64,000 nucleotides of DNA from Niebla homalea (taxonomy: Eukaryota; Ascomycota; Lecanoromycetes; Lecanorales; Ramalinaceae), in contig JAHGAU010000024.1 in assembly GCA_019925105.1 (NCBI GenBank), positions 186,001 through 250,000 on the forward strand, given 5' to 3'. The notes under the pieces were generated by a model. It was not told the DNA's origin. It worked only from the letters and a program-made list of their open reading frames with translations, and ran no database searches. The position numbers were made by a program, and so were the translations under genes. Below are positions 30,887 to 43,744 of the stretch, piece after piece (position 1 is the first letter of the stretch; the number at the start of each line of letters is the position of its first letter).

Positions 30887-33800
30887 TTACTGCTTGTTTC
30901 GCAAATGGGGGGGCACGAATTTGCCTGGGGTTGGTCTTCTCATAGGTTCCGCCGGGCTTTCTGTTCTTGCTGTTCCGTTAGAGCTCCCTGGCCTGGCGCT
31001 GTCGGATGAAGCATCCCTGCCAGCGATTGAACCCTTTAGAGCCCCAAGATATCGAGACGAGCCACCGTCGACAGGAGAGCCATCTACTCTATCATGACGA
31101 GCACCAGAACGCCATTTGGGTTGGGGTTCCACGGATGCTCCCTCACGAGACGGCATACTCCCTTCGTTCTCCTGCCGCCCTCGAGATGGAGCCGATGTAT
31201 CTGCAGAGCCACGAAGGGCCGGGGGGATGTACCCTGTCGGCTTCTTCAGCGGTTGTGCTTCTTCGGTCGGATTGTCAGACGGCGCAGCTGAGATGCTGGC
31301 AGAGCTTCCCTGTTGCGTTCGCCTTGCTTCCTCTCGTTCACGCCAGGTTGGCTTGTTGCCTGCTAGATTGAGACGTGGGGGACCCGCGCTTGACGTTTGA
31401 CGTTCAGAAGATGTTGTTGATTCCGATGCAGCTGGGCGGACTGGTCCATTACGGTCCGGGACGCGTGATCCGGATGTGAGCGCCGCTTTTTTGGCTTGCA
31501 ATTTTGCCTCGGCTTCAGCCTCGCGTTGACGTTGGAGCGCAGCCTTCTCGTCCAGGGCTCTGCTCGGACAGCATTAGCATTCAAACGAGGGAGTCGACAT
31601 GAAGGATCAACCGTACTTTCGCTCTTCCTCACGTTTTGCACGTGCCTCTATTTGCAGACGTTTCTTTTCGGCCTCCGCAGCTGCCTTCTCAGCTTCCTCG
31701 CGAGCAATTCTCTCCTCTTCCTGTTGGGCCCTCCTCTCAGCTTCCTCGCGCTCTCTCTGCTCGCGGGCTCTTCGTTCTCGGTAATCACGCTTCCTCTTGT
31801 TGACAGCGTTTTCATACTCTCGGTCTGCAGCACGCCGCCTCTTCTCGAATTCGTCATGACGGCGCTCAAGCAAGTCCTTGTGGAAGCTCTCGTATGCTGG
31901 GAGCAGACGACCGAGGCGGTGCTTCAGGATTACGTCTTCCTTGTGCCTTTTTTCTGCCTCTTGTAGTGTTTCCGCTTGCCACTTTTCATAAGCTGCTAGG
32001 TCCCGTTGACGCTGATATTCGTAATTTTGAGGCAAAAGCTTCATCTCCTCCTTTCTGAAAGCACGCTCTAGATGATCGATTCGCTTCCCTGTGACGCGCA
32101 GATTTTTGGACAGATCATTTTTCTCCTTCTCTAATTGCGAAATCTTGATGAGTCGGAGCTGATTGCTGTCGAGCTCTTTGACATCGACATCGCCAATGTT
32201 GATGCCCTTTTTGAGGATCTCTTTGATCTCATTCTCGTTGTTCTCTCGTCGAATCCGATCTTGCTCGTCCTTCATCCTCTTCCGCTCCCTCTCTCTATGC
32301 TCCTCGGCGAGGCGATGCGCTTCGGCCTCTTGTCGCTGCTGGGCGACGATGCGTTTCCTTGTTTCTTCCTCTTTCTGCTTCTTTTGCAGAGCATCTGACG
32401 CCAATTCCTTCTTTTTCTCAATTATCGCACGTCTCGCGAGTGTTTCCTGATGCTCTTGCTCTGCACCTGCCGCCGCCCGTGCGAGGGCTGCTGCCTTTGC
32501 CTGCTGTCTCGCTTGATTGTACTCCGGATCGACGTATTGGCAGGTGACGTACAAGGTCTTAGCCAGTCGAGTAAGTTGCGAGCGGACAATCTCGGCTGGC
32601 GTCCGCTGCAAACGCTGTATGGAACTTGTATCTCCATCAGCTGAACCCGAAATACTACCAGGATGTAGCGCTTTGGCGGAAGAAAAGATATCAGAATCAA
32701 AGGTCAGTACGCCGCTTGCATGATCTATACGCATTGCCAGGTCGCCTTTTTTGCAGCCGTTCATGATGAATTTTTCAATAGAGTAAGCCGTGACCTGATA
32801 GGGCTCCGGGAATTGGGCAAGCTGGTATACATATTTGAGCTCGACGGACTCATAGACCTGTGATAATTGCTGAAAGAGCCTTGTGAGGATCACCTGTTGG
32901 AGTGGAGCAATATATTTCACCATCTCCGGGTCTGACCCGATTTGGCTCAATATAGGAGAGATCTTCTTGCAGATGGAAAGCGGATGAAAATCGACCTCAA
33001 GGATCTGGTAAAGCTCTCGAATCTCCGGCTTGACTTTATTCAAAAGACCTTTGCTAAGTGCGTCCTTGAAAAGTACACCTCTTGTGGGAGCCGAGGACAT
33101 GCCAAGAAGGTTGGTAAGCCGATTGTTTTTGTTCTTGCGAGCTTCATCAACGTCGACTAGAGCTCCTTTAGACCGTGAAGTGCTGATGACTGGAATTGAC
33201 AGAGCGGAAAGTAGGACAAATGACGCAGATCTCACCATCTCTGCGTCCGTTATGGTTGGATTATCCTTCTTAAAGCTTTGACCTGCAGCCATGACAGTAG
33301 AAGCTTGTCTCTGTAGATTGTAATATCTGCTCCAGGCTGCGGCGTGGAACAGATAATTCTCGCTCACAAGAAATATGCGCGTGAGTTTCTCATAATAGTT
33401 CGCCATCATGACATTCTTCGCCGGTCTCTTGCTCAAGCTGAGCAATGTGTGGATGTCCTCTATACTTCGAAAGGCCTCTTGCCACAATTCAAGCTCTACC
33501 GCCACGTTTAATTGCTCGAAGCGAGTATCTAAATGACGCTGTAGAGTGTCGGCGTCGCTTAAATTAATGGCGTGCATTTGTGACTGGTACTTGGCGGCGT
33601 TCTGGACGTGGTTTCGCAGCATTTCGCAAAGTCTTCGAAATTCTGTCTTGCGTGCAAACTTTTGACAGAACGAAAAGGCCAGCAAAGCAGTTGACTGGTA
33701 CATTATTTCCAAGCGTGCATTGTTCTTGAGGATTTCCAATACAGTGCGGTAAGTTTCCCACAGAAACTTCAGCCAAGGAGTGACAATGGCTCTGTCAGTA

Positions 33801-34392
33801 CGATCTTTGGACTGCTCACCGGACACGGTAGAGAGGAGGATTGACTCGGGTGTCTCAATGGCCTCCAGATCTTCTACTGTCGCGCCTGTTGAGCCAGGCT
33901 CTATAGATGACTGAATTTGCTCGGCTTTCTCTTGAGCCTCGGCGACTTTTGCCTCGGCAAGCTGAATGAAGCTTTTCAAGACAAGCTGGAAAGACTAGAG
34001 TCAGCATGAAGGCGGTAGCGTCAGTCGCATGTCCAAATACCTCGATAGTGCCGACATTCGTATTTTGCGCCACATTTTTATACTGGTAAAGTCCATCCTT
34101 GGCAAGTTTGCCCTTCTTCAGGTCAACACATAACTCGACGAATTGAAGCATGACTGGTTCGAGAGAGGTTATGGGGCTATTCCTTGATCGCTTTGAAGTG
34201 ACATGTTCATGTAGAATGTTGAGGGCAGCAGGCGATTGGTCAACAGCAATGAGCTCTTGAGCGCGCTACAGAGACACTTTAGTATCAGTACTTATACAGG
34301 ATGACTGAGCGATCCCAAGCGCCGAGACAAAGGCAGCCCATAAGACTCACCTTGAGAACATTTTCGGGTTTTGTATGAGGTGGTGGAGGCAT
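30887..34392 (-). CDS. TIF32: Translation initiation factor eIF3 subunit a
   Basis: Exons 34351..34392, 34041..34265, 31617..33985 and 30887..31559; 1102 aa. eIF3a is the scaffold of the eIF3 complex on the 40S subunit. The N-terminus [20 protein letters not shown] and [20 protein letters not shown] are diagnostic. A helical PCI region covers the middle (about residues 90-500), then a very long charged helix rich in Glu, Arg and Lys (for example [20 protein letters not shown]), and a Ser/Pro/Gly-rich tail ending [12 protein letters not shown]. The 57-nt last intron restores [14 protein letters not shown]. Confidence 0.96.
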
Positions 34393-34999
34393 CTTGGCGG
34401 ATGTTCCTGGGCATCCAGGCTGTCCGAATGTGGAGGAAAGGACGTCAGAAGCTTTCGCTACTGGAATAGGCGTGATAAGACTCCTAGCAAGGCAGTAATA
34501 CAAGTTTGGAGTCTAGAAGGCAATCCTGAATTCTCAAACTTGACAGAGTAAGAAGTTTCGGTTGAAGTGCGCGTTAAGGCCATGCCAAGCTCTCGTCGCC
34601 GCGGCTGCTGCGCTAATCCTCAGCGGATCGCTTACGAGATGCGGGCATTAGTGCGGCTCGTTCAGCCTAAGGCCATCTCTTGACTACCCAACCCCTCCAG
34701 ATCACAATACCCAAATCTTTCTGCGCGAGCTCACAGGCTATCACTAACGCCTCATCTGTTCACTGTACCTATTTCAATCGCAAAATTCTTAGGGCGACAT
34801 CCTGGTCTACCTCTCCTGAGGTTCCACTCCTCTCCTGAACGGATCTTTGTCTCTCCGTTTGTTCCGTCCGCGTAATAACCTCAGTTAGAGCTGCCTTGTT
34901 GTCCGGGAACCATTCTCGAGCCCGTGGACAAGGTGTGGGTTTCTTCTTCCGAATTCCGCAGAGCTTGACCAGCTTCCCTGTTTCGCTAAAAGCGACATC
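34393..34999. other. Divergent promoter region, eIF3a / G-gamma
   Basis: About 600 bases separating two divergent starts. CT-rich stretches are present on the plus strand near the G-gamma start. No further element recognised. Confidence 0.45.
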
Positions 35000-35407
35000 A
35001 TGCCCGCCGCCTACGAGGTCAGATCCCAAGGAGATGTGAAGAACAAGAAGCAATCCATGGCGGATCTTAAGTTGCGCCGTCTCAACGAGCTCAATTCAAG
35101 ATTACGGGAAGATCTTGACCGACCTCGCATCAAGGTCTCCGAAGCATCAATGTCGTATGTGGGGCCGCAGGCTATGGAAAGTCAAGAACACGTGCTAATC
35201 CATGCCTCCTTTGCAGACTGATACAATATTGCACAAACACAAAAGACTTCATGGTGCCGTCGATGTGGGGTTCGGTAAGCTCGCAATACCATACGTTCCG
35301 GATGAATAGCTGGGAGCACTGTCACTGACAAACGGCTGCACCAGGTCGATAGGAGAGAAGATCCCTACGCACCTCAGCAGTCTAGTGGGTGCTGCGCAGT
35401 CATGTGA
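35000..35407 (+). CDS. Heterotrimeric G-protein gamma subunit
   Basis: Exons 35000..35154, 35217..35274 and 35345..35407; 91 aa. The small helical protein has [20 protein letters not shown], then [20 protein letters not shown], both typical of fungal G-gamma. It ends CCAVM, a CaaX box (CAVM, terminal Met) for farnesylation, with a second Cys next to it as a possible palmitoylation site. It pairs with G-beta and G-alpha in pheromone and nutrient signalling. Introns of 62 and 70 nt keep phase. Confidence 0.95.
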
Positions 35408-35932
35408 TGAGTATGTTTGTCCCTCCTGGACGGCGATATTTGGCAAGTCGACGCTTGACTGACTTGAGAATCCAGGCTACCCTACCTTGTTCCATGTCGG
35501 GGTTTCCTTTGGGGCTTCACTTACTTGAAGTAAGAGCGTGTGCTTTCGGATAAGGGCGACTCGATTGTGATAATGATGAGCCTTCTTCTAGGACTCTAGT
35601 CAGCCAGCTTGAATGAGAGTGGCGATCATCCGCCCACTGTATAATCTCTGTCTATGTTTATAGAGGGCCCGAAAAGGTGTTCGTTCAGCAGAACTATTGA
35701 GCAATGTCTTCGAACTTGCGGCGGAGAGGTCCTGATAATTGCATGCTAGTCAGAATCACGTCTCAATGACATCCTGCACTTTCGTAATATTGCATGCAAT
35801 GAAACTTTGCCTGTAGATCTTTAGCGTCCTTTTGAACCCTAATAGCGCTGCCATATTCTCAGTCATTTTGTACGATACTTTGATTTGATCCTAGACTTTT
35901 GCCGAAACTGTCTTCGACCTCGAGCCTCTAGA
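35408..35932. other. Spacer between G-gamma and the Rdx-family gene
   Basis: About 525 bases between tandem genes; no recognisable feature beyond presumed terminator and promoter. Confidence 0.4.
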
Positions 35933-36858
35933 ATGTCTTTACCTGCTGCTGCAGCCTCACCCCTGTTATCTGCACCTGTTAAGATACCCCGCGTGAGAAT
36001 AAGTATGTTTTTTCACTTCGAGCCCTTTGAGTCCATCGAAATATCCTAATTGCAGGAAATGCAGTAGGATGATTGCTGCGGACGAGCACTAATGAAAGTG
36101 ATGTCATTTAGCATTCTGCACCCAATGCAAGTGGATGCTTCGTGCTGCATACGTGGGTGTACTTCTTCTGTCGTGATATGTGATTCGTGTCTAAATTGGC
36201 TGCACATTGAGCGAACGTGCTCTACGTCTGGTTCACGGAGGAGCCAGCCTCAAGGCGGCTCGCTAGCAATCATTGAGCGCTTGAAAGATTTACATCTGGT
36301 CAAATTCCACAGGAGCAGAATGGGTCCTAATGATGATTTCAGTTTGCGCAGGAACTCCTATCAACGTTCGGGGACTCTTTGGGAGAGGTCGCTCTGATTC
36401 CATCTACCGGCGGTGTCTTTACAGTGGAAACGGTTCATGCCCCTTTCAGCTCAAATGACAACGAATTGCACACTACACAAATATGGGACAGGAAGGCTCA
36501 AGGTGGATTTCCTGGTGGGACGAGCCGCGCCCATGATATAAACATGTTGCATTAATATATGTTCGCTCCGGTGATCTAGAGGTAAAGCAGTTGAAACAGC
36601 TTGTACGAGATATTATATGTACGTGCTCCTGAAGCAAAACTTACCCACAGCATTCAGTCTCCAAGTCCATCTGAGAGCAGGCTTAACTTTGTAAATCTGG
36701 TATTTCCAGTACCTTGGTTCGAAACTGAAGAGTCTTCCATGTTCCCGAAAATAGAGCTGGCTGACTTTGCCACCGTATTAGCCCCTGGGAGAGACCTTGG
36801 TCATGTGGATCGGAAGCATAGACAGCCGTCACCCAAGCCAGTCCCGCTAGAGAAGTAG
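35933..36858 (+). CDS. SelW-like Rdx family protein, Cys form
   Basis: Five exons: 35933..36002, 36112..36152, 36343..36514, 36580..36618 and 36782..36858; 132 aa. The thioredoxin-like Rdx fold is identified by VRITFCTQCKWMLRAAYFAQ with a CxxC (CTQC), by LGEVALIPSTGGVFTV and by GGFPEVKQLKQLVRDI; the end APGRDLGHVDR-like segment (SPGRDLGHVDR here) is also conserved. In animal SelW the second Cys is selenocysteine; here both are Cys with ordinary TGC codons. A redox role is inferred from the family. Five small exons in less than 1 kb make this gene easy to miss. Confidence 0.88.
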
Positions 36859-37249
36859 GTTACATGACACTGTGAACATGGACTTGACTGACGGTCGGCT
36901 TGAAAGCGAACACCATGGCAACCTTGAACGTACGGACAGTCCATCGCAAGAAAAATGTGTCGAATGCGCTTAGCCTAGCTGGCCCTCCTCTGCTTTGTTC
37001 CATCGGATGAACATAGTTCGTGGTCTGACGTACCTGTCAATGTGGTTTGTTTGGAGGCCGAGCAGCTTTTCGTAAGGGGAGAGGCTAGAGTGATTTCTCT
37101 TTAATTTGTGTACACTTCCCCCTTAGAGCACAAGCCTCTTTACAAGTCTCAAACATACTTCGGTCTCTTCCCGTTGATACTTGACATGCACGCAACTTCA
37201 AAGACGGCTCTCGCAACGACGTGTGAGAAATCCTCTGCACAATTGAACG
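36859..37249. other. Convergent spacer
   Basis: About 390 bases between the Rdx gene and the FUN30 stop; nothing recognisable. Confidence 0.4.
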
Positions 37250-40200
37250 TCATGTAAGCTCAGAAAGAATCATTTCGGCGTCCACTTCTTTGGCGGGAAT
37301 TTGATCCGACAATTTATCATCCAGGGCAAGCTTAGTCTCCCCCAATTTGTAGATTTTCTCTTCAATCGTCCCCTTTGTGATAAGGCGTATGACCTCGACA
37401 TCCTGTATTTGTCCAACACGATGCGCCCGGTTTTCCGCCTGAATGTCGTCTTGAGGATTGAAAGAGGAATCGAAGATGATAACTTTATTTGCACAGGCGA
37501 GATTGATTCCGGCGCCTCCGGCCTTAGTGCTCAGCAGAAAAACGTCAATCTTTGGATCCTTGTGGAATTCATCAATCATCAATTGGCGCTCTTCCATTTT
37601 TGTTTGGCCATCTAATCGGAAGAAGCTGACATTCAAAGTCTCCATGACAAGCTCCAAAATGTTCATCACAAGTACAAATTGAGAGAAGATCAGAGTTCTA
37701 TCTCCATTTATTTTGAATTTGCCGAGTAGGCTCCCGAGGGCTTTGACTTTGCCCGAATCCATCCATGGATCGTCTCTCAGAGCGAATTTGGCGAGGGTAA
37801 AGGGATACTGGTTACAAAAAGAATGCAGCTCGACATCGTCCATGACAGTCATATCTTCAAATATGAGATTGATATCCCGGTCACGGAACTCTTTTTCTTT
37901 TAAACAAGCTTTTGCCATTTTGTTCAGGATTTGATCATCGTACAACCGACGAAACAGCATCGGGTGTATGGCGGCTTTCCGTAGTTGCATCAGAATGTTG
38001 AAATTCTCCTTCGAGTTTGGGTTGCCCGCACCTTGCGCTGTATTTTGAGCTGCGAACATGCTGCGGACCATGGTTTTCTCGCTTTCGTAAAGTTCAAGCT
38101 GAGATTGTGACATCTCACAGTACTCAACTCGGCGAAGTTTAGCTGGAAGGTCTTTGAGAACTTGATGCTTTTTGCGTCGTAAAACAAACGGGGCCATCAT
38201 TGATTTTGCGCGTTTGATACGTTGAGTAGACAAAAGGGCAGCATGAGACTCGTCGTTGTCGTCTGTGGTCTTAGCTTTATGACTGAATATCGCTTCGAGG
38301 TATTCTCTCTGTTCCCTGAAAAGAGATGGCAGAATGAAACCGAGCAGTGACACAAGCTCTCGTAGATTGTTTTGTAGTGGCGTCCCTGTGAGTAAAAGCC
38401 GAAATTTGGTGTCGATCTTCATATAGGCCTCGTATCCCGCTGCTTTGCTGTTCCTAAGCATATGACCTTCATCGTAAATACAACAGGTGGGCCTAAGTTT
38501 TCTCAGGAAGCGATTGTCGTCTTTCGCCTTGGCCAGGGTATAGGTGGTGATCACAACATTTATTCCTCTGTCGTCCTCTATCTGGCTTCGGATCCCCAAG
38601 CGTTCCTTCTGGCCCGCATAATACGGCACTACGTTCAATTCAGGGCAGAAGACCGAAAACTCACGAAGCCAATTCTCGAGCGTAGAACCTGGCACTAGAC
38701 CTCCTCTGTTAGCGTCTATTCAGTACCTCGCGTGTACCGGGAGCCTCCTATTTCAGCTACCACTTGAGCGGTCTCAAATTGGGGACATTAGAGGTGTCTT
38801 GACTTACCAATGATTAGATGAGGCCCCTTGATCCCTTTTTGCAGTAGATGAGCAAGGAATGCAATGACTTGACATGTCTTTCCCAATCCCATGTCGTCTG
38901 CCAAGATGCAAGAGACACCATGATGATACAACAAGGAAAGCCAATTCATGCCCACGACCTGGTAGTCCTTCAGGAGGATGCCTGTTGCCATGTTGGATGG
39001 TTGATCTAGGAATACCTCCTTGCAAGCTGCGCTTAATCCAATCTTCTGCGAGCCATCATTGTCTTCTTCAGCTGAGACGCCACGACTTGCTGGGGTTCCA
39101 ATGCCAGAATCTTTCGTGCGAAGGACGTCTACAATCTCTAACTCACCGTTCTCGTTCATAGAGCCGTGGATGTCTATGCCCCACTTACACATTGTGTCCT
39201 TTAAAGGCTGCGAGAGCTCCTGACATTTTCGCACCAGCCCATCAATGGCTTCATACGCCTCCCACATTTCCAAACATTTGTCGACAATCTTATCGCCCAT
39301 AGCTTTGCTCCTTCGTGCTTTGTTGCTCTGACCTACGGCCTCCGGAATTGAAATTTGACGCACAGTATCTAGAGAGGAGAAAGGTCTCTGCGATAACAGA
39401 AGCTTAGCTATTTGTTCGGGTATGGCAGCAATGTCCATGACATCGGAGACTGAGCATGTATTGAAAAAGCCCAGTAGATTGGCCTCCAGATTCGGATCAT
39501 CTCCACTGGAATCCTCCCCCAAACCAGAATCAGTCTCCTCTGATTCAGAAGGTGCAGGATGAGCCTGATGAGACGTAGTCGAGGGTGGCTTGGGCACATG
39601 TCTTTTTTGGCCTTGAACCAGGCGTCGACGAGACCCTTGTCGATGTGTGCCTTTCTCGCTCAGCATTTCGTCGATCTGCAATGACATTTTGGGATACTGT
39701 GTAGCTGTCCATTTTTCATGGATTTTCTGAACAGGAGCTTTGATTTGCTGCTTTGCAGCCGGCCTTTCCCGTCCTGAGTATGGCAGATTCTCGTAAGGAG
39801 ACTGGCGCACATCGGTCAGCTTAGCAGCTGCATCCTGTCCATCCGACTCGATGAGGTGTTCTAGAGCATCGTCAAAATTATCTTGCCGATCTAAAAGAGC
39901 CATCCTGCATTCTAAAATCGATCGGGTGGGCAAAATCCTACGAATGCTTTTGATTTTGTCCCTCAACTCGTGATCCTGAATGTCAGTCAAGGTGATATCT
40001 CGTCTTGGTTCGATGACTTCCGTCGCCGATGTTATTGCTGGATCAGCCCTGTTGTTGGGGCTTGCTAACTTGCTTCGACCGCCATTGTATGCATTTGCGA
40101 GATTACCTGATGAGTGTAGAGGCGCAAGTCTTCCAGGATTATGGTTGGGGTGGCGTTGGTTGTAGACTGAGCTGGAAATCATATCTTTGAAGCGTTTGAC

Positions 40201-40770
40201 GTCTCTGGCTTGACTGGCGTGATGAGGATGAGCAACAAAAGAGGATGGCTTGATGTCCGCCCTCTTCGGTTGGGTGTCCTCGTCGGAACTATCGCCACAA
40301 TAGATTGGTCCACCATCGTTAGCATCATCATCATTGTCATCGTCGCTTATGCAAATTACGGCAGCCAGAGGGTCTGATGGTTCCCTAGCAGCAACATTGG
40401 GAGGCCGGAAACTGGTCCCGGCAGGCGCCAAAAGACTCCCGATAGAGGAACCTGTCGACTTTATCGGTGCTGCAGGAGAAGAAGCTGTAGACGGTTTGTT
40501 TAATGGCGAAGATGCTGTTACTTGCACAACTGATGCTGGCCGACAATTACTGTCACCGGTAATTGTTGAGACCCCGTCATCAACCTGCATTGATTGTGTC
40601 AAGATTTGCGACTGTACAGTCACTGATTGAGTGCTCGGTCGTTGGGGCAACGGTACGGTCGCAACAGTTTCGTATGTGTTGAAGATGTCGTCGCCACTGT
40701 CATCCTGAGAATCGTACGCTTCGGGATCAAGCCTTCGTTTCTTGGACGGTGTCTCATTGGTTGACTCCAT
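37250..40770 (-). CDS. FUN30: SNF2-family chromatin remodeler Fun30 (SMARCAD1-like)
   Basis: Exons 38808..40770 and 37250..38694; 1135 aa. The ATPase reads ADDMGLGKTCQ (motif I), YDEGHMLRN (motif II, DEGH as in Fun30), LLLTGTPLQNNLREL (III), and in the second lobe LIFSQFVLVMNILE, LLSTKAGGAGINL and HRVGQIQDVEV. The N-terminal 500 residues are disordered and acidic, with a CUE-like helical segment (IRRILPTRSILECRMALL, DNFDDALEHLIES). Fun30 remodels heterochromatin and promotes resection at double-strand breaks. The 113-nt intron restores LIIVPGSTLENW. Start MESTNETPSKKRR chosen over an upstream in-frame ATG-less extension. Confidence 0.95.
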
Positions 40771-41459
40771 TGGACACAAAGAGATGATACTACTGAGGTT
40801 AAGACGATATAGCAGGACGGAGCAGCTTTGAAAAGCAACCTCCACAGGGTCGACAAGCGATTAGACGTTAGGCTCTCAACGCGATATGTAGGTTAAGCGA
40901 CCAGATCGAACCTCGTGCATACCAAAAAAGCCCATACCAAAGCCAAACAGGCCAAAGCGAAGAGCGCTGAACGAGGATTCAATTGCAATCGAAATTGAAG
41001 GTATATCTCAAATTCTCACAGGCTGCGAAGTTGAGAGAGGAGGACGCGTCTAGCACGCGCTAAGGGGGGTGATGTCATGGCTTACTATTATCACTTTTCA
41101 CTACATGTACCTATCATGGATCCACGGTCCACCCTTTGCAAGCTTACTGTTGGTGCACTACCGGCAATTCGCTTCAGAAAGGCCACATAGTCGGTAGCAT
41201 TCTGACGTCACTTCAATGGACTTGACTGCCAGCTTGATTGCGCAAAGGCGTTGTCAAATATTGATGTGAGAAGTGAAGCCTACAAGTCACATAGTGAACG
41301 AACCTCCGCATAATATTCTACAAACAAAGGTTCTTGCATTGTATGAAAAATATAAGCTATCCTTGGAGGCCCGTGAAGCAGTCTTGGGTCTTTCCTCTTC
41401 GCTGGTATCAATCGAGCCATCCTGGATTTCTTCCACTGTTATCTCAGGAAGAGCTAGTC
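40771..41459. other. Divergent promoter region, FUN30 / VMA21
   Basis: About 690 bases between divergent starts, with no recognised element. Confidence 0.4.
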
Positions 41460-41913
41460 ATGACTGCACGACGAAACATTTTGAACGGGAATTCGACACT
41501 TGAAACGGATGACGGCACTAAAGTCATCCCTGCTGTTTCAAAGACATCAGGCACTTCACCAGCCGTGCCAACGTGAGTTTTCAGCATCTGCATCGGCCTT
41601 GATCTCAGTAATTCATGCTAAGCAAAATACCACTTGTAGAATCGTCATAGCGAAGCTTCTCGGCTTCACTGCAGCTATGGTCATCGGTCCTATCGGAAGC
41701 TATTTTCTCACTTTAAATACTATTTTCAAAGGTACGAAGCCATTAGTGCTCCAGGTATAACATCTCTGACCAAGACAAGGGAATTCTACCTGGGCTGGAG
41801 CTACGGCGGCAGTCATGGCCAATGTTGTGCTCATTGCATACGTAATTGTTGCTTTCTGGGATGACGAGAGTGACCAGTTGGACGAGAAGATAAAGCTCCG
41901 AAAAGGGCAATAA
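41460..41913 (+). CDS. VMA21: Vacuolar ATPase assembly factor Vma21
   Basis: Exons 41460..41572, 41640..41731 and 41780..41913; 112 aa. Vma21 is the ER chaperone for assembly of the V-ATPase Vo sector. Two membrane helices are evident (IAKLLGFTAAMVIGPIGSYF and AAVMANVVLIAYVIVAFW) joined by the family loop IFKGNSTWAGAT. The tail ends IKLRKGQ, so the KKXX-type retrieval signal of the yeast protein is not obvious. Introns of 67 and 48 nt keep phase. Confidence 0.9.
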
Positions 41914-42320
41914 GTGCCATCGGCGCCAAATACCATACAGGCCACATAGCCTGCGGAGATTGTTCCTCAAGTCCTGACTGGTAAAGACTTGCTCGCTACA
42001 CATGAATAGCGCCTGATATGCAGACTTTAGGTACACTCGTCATATCTGCAATGACCTGTGATACCGAAGGTGAAGAAAAATGAGCATGATATAGACCTTC
42101 TCAATGCTTATTGGAGAAGGGATGAGTCCCTTTGTTATTGCAAAATATTGTCCGTCATGAAGCCCATACCATGGGAGCACTCTAACCATACGAACCGTGA
42201 GCAATGTGCGCCTGCGATGTCCTTATCAAACTCTACAATCTCGAACGTCCATGTTAATCCACGATCTTGTACTCCTATTTGCGCATTCATCATCTCTCGT
42301 AACGCTTCCCTGCTAAATCT
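41914..42320. other. Convergent spacer
   Basis: About 400 bases between VMA21 and the DUF2406 gene stop; nothing recognisable. Confidence 0.4.
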
Positions 42321-43744
42321 TCAACCTCTGCTAAATCTCTTCTTCAACCAACCTTTACGTTTCTCGGTCTCAACAGCCGGCGAGGGCGCCTTCTCAACCC
42401 CGGTCTTGATCGCAGGATTGTTGGGCCCAAGCTTGATAGGCACGCGCGGCGTGACATTTTCTTTGGGAGGAAGCTGAGGCCCTGCATTTTGCGGTGGCTT
42501 ATGAGGAACCCCATTTCCTTGATAGGGATGGTTGCTGCCGACCGCTGCCCATGACTGACCGTAGCCTGGGTGACCATAGAGTGGGGAATTCTGGCCATGC
42601 TCCTCGGAAATGGGGCCATGAAGATTAGGACCTCCGCCGAAGCCACCGAAGCCATAGGTGTCCCCAACATCCGCCTTTGGTCCGGGCTGCACCCTGTCGA
42701 TCGAGCTGTTTTCACTACTGGGATCAGTTGAGTTTCCCCAAGCGTCGGTCACGTGGCTTCCATTGGAGGCGGTGCCAACTGTGTCGTAAGAGGGTTGATG
42801 TCCATGTGTCGGATGAAAGGACTGCTGGGTTGCAGTGGGTTGATTGTTTCCATAGAGCGCAGGATCCGAGTTATTGCGCGGTCCGAAACGGCGGTTATGG
42901 ACCCCGTTATACGGTGTCGACGGGGACCCTGTATTGTCATAGAAGCTTTCGGGTCTGTTGTGGGCCATGCGATCACCCTGGTGATTTGTCGTATCATTTG
43001 GACCTTTCCTCAGAGAAGTTTGGCCTTCTAGAACATTAGTGTTCGATCAACATAACGACATGTGCGTGATCGGTAAACAACATCAAGCCAGCAGCGTGCG
43101 GTCCTTCTTTGAACTGCGCACGCATTTAAGGTACGGGAATTTGGGAGGGGGAAGAAGTTGCTCCGTACCACTGAAGTAACTGCTCCGACGAGTCTGCGCG
43201 TTTGATGGATTTGGTGTTTCTACAGCAAGTCAGCTCAATCGCCTGGAGCCGGGCAATGCTCATTATGGACTTACCAGCTCTGAAGGACTGCCTCCGATTG
43301 TACGATCCATCTATAGCAGCCTCGAATGAACGTATGGTATCTAACGGCCGTTCCAATCGAGGTCGTGTTGGATTGGACCTGTCGGGGTCCACTAAATTCG
43401 AGACGCTATTTCAGCCCAGCTCTTCAATCACGACCCGATCAGGGCGTAGCATACCAATGATATTTCCATCTGCATCGCGGTGCTCGAGATCTCGCAGCGA
43501 GGTTACTGAAATCCCCTGCGTAACAGCGATATCGGCTATTCGTTGTCAGCTCGTTCTACATAAGTGATCGAACCGGTGAGGACGAACATGGCTGAGCTTC
43601 GTTGATGGCCTTGGAGGGGTCTGCTTTCCCCTTGATATGTAATTTATGCTTGGCTTCCGGAGATTCAAACAGATCTTGTTTGGTGACGGAGGATGAGGAT
43701 GATTTGCGAAAGCTTAGACGTGAGCCTGTCCTGCTCCTTGCCAT
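42321..43744 (-). CDS. DUF2406-family fungal protein
   Basis: Five exons: 43588..43744, 43455..43535, 43275..43391, 43169..43219 and 42321..43027; 370 aa. The DUF2406 signature is clear once spliced: KADPSKAINEAQP, then SLRDLEHRDADGNII, then DPDRSNPTRPRLERPLDTIR and FEAAIDGSYNRR. The rest is Gly/Asn/Pro-rich and ends in a basic KRKGWLKKRFSRG, possibly a membrane- or nucleus-directing patch. An ATG at 42968 opens the last exon and would look like a separate gene, but the preceding 59 nt and the intron at 43028..43168 join it in phase. Molecular function unknown. Confidence 0.85.

Noticed and set aside
35155..35216. Reading G-gamma through as a short intronless protein
   Set aside because: Stopping at the first frame would remove the conserved second half and the CaaX box, both restored by a standard 62-nt intron.
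42321..42968. Stand-alone 215-aa gene starting MAHNRPESFYD
   Set aside because: It joins in phase with upstream exons encoding the DUF2406 signature, so it is the last exon of that gene.
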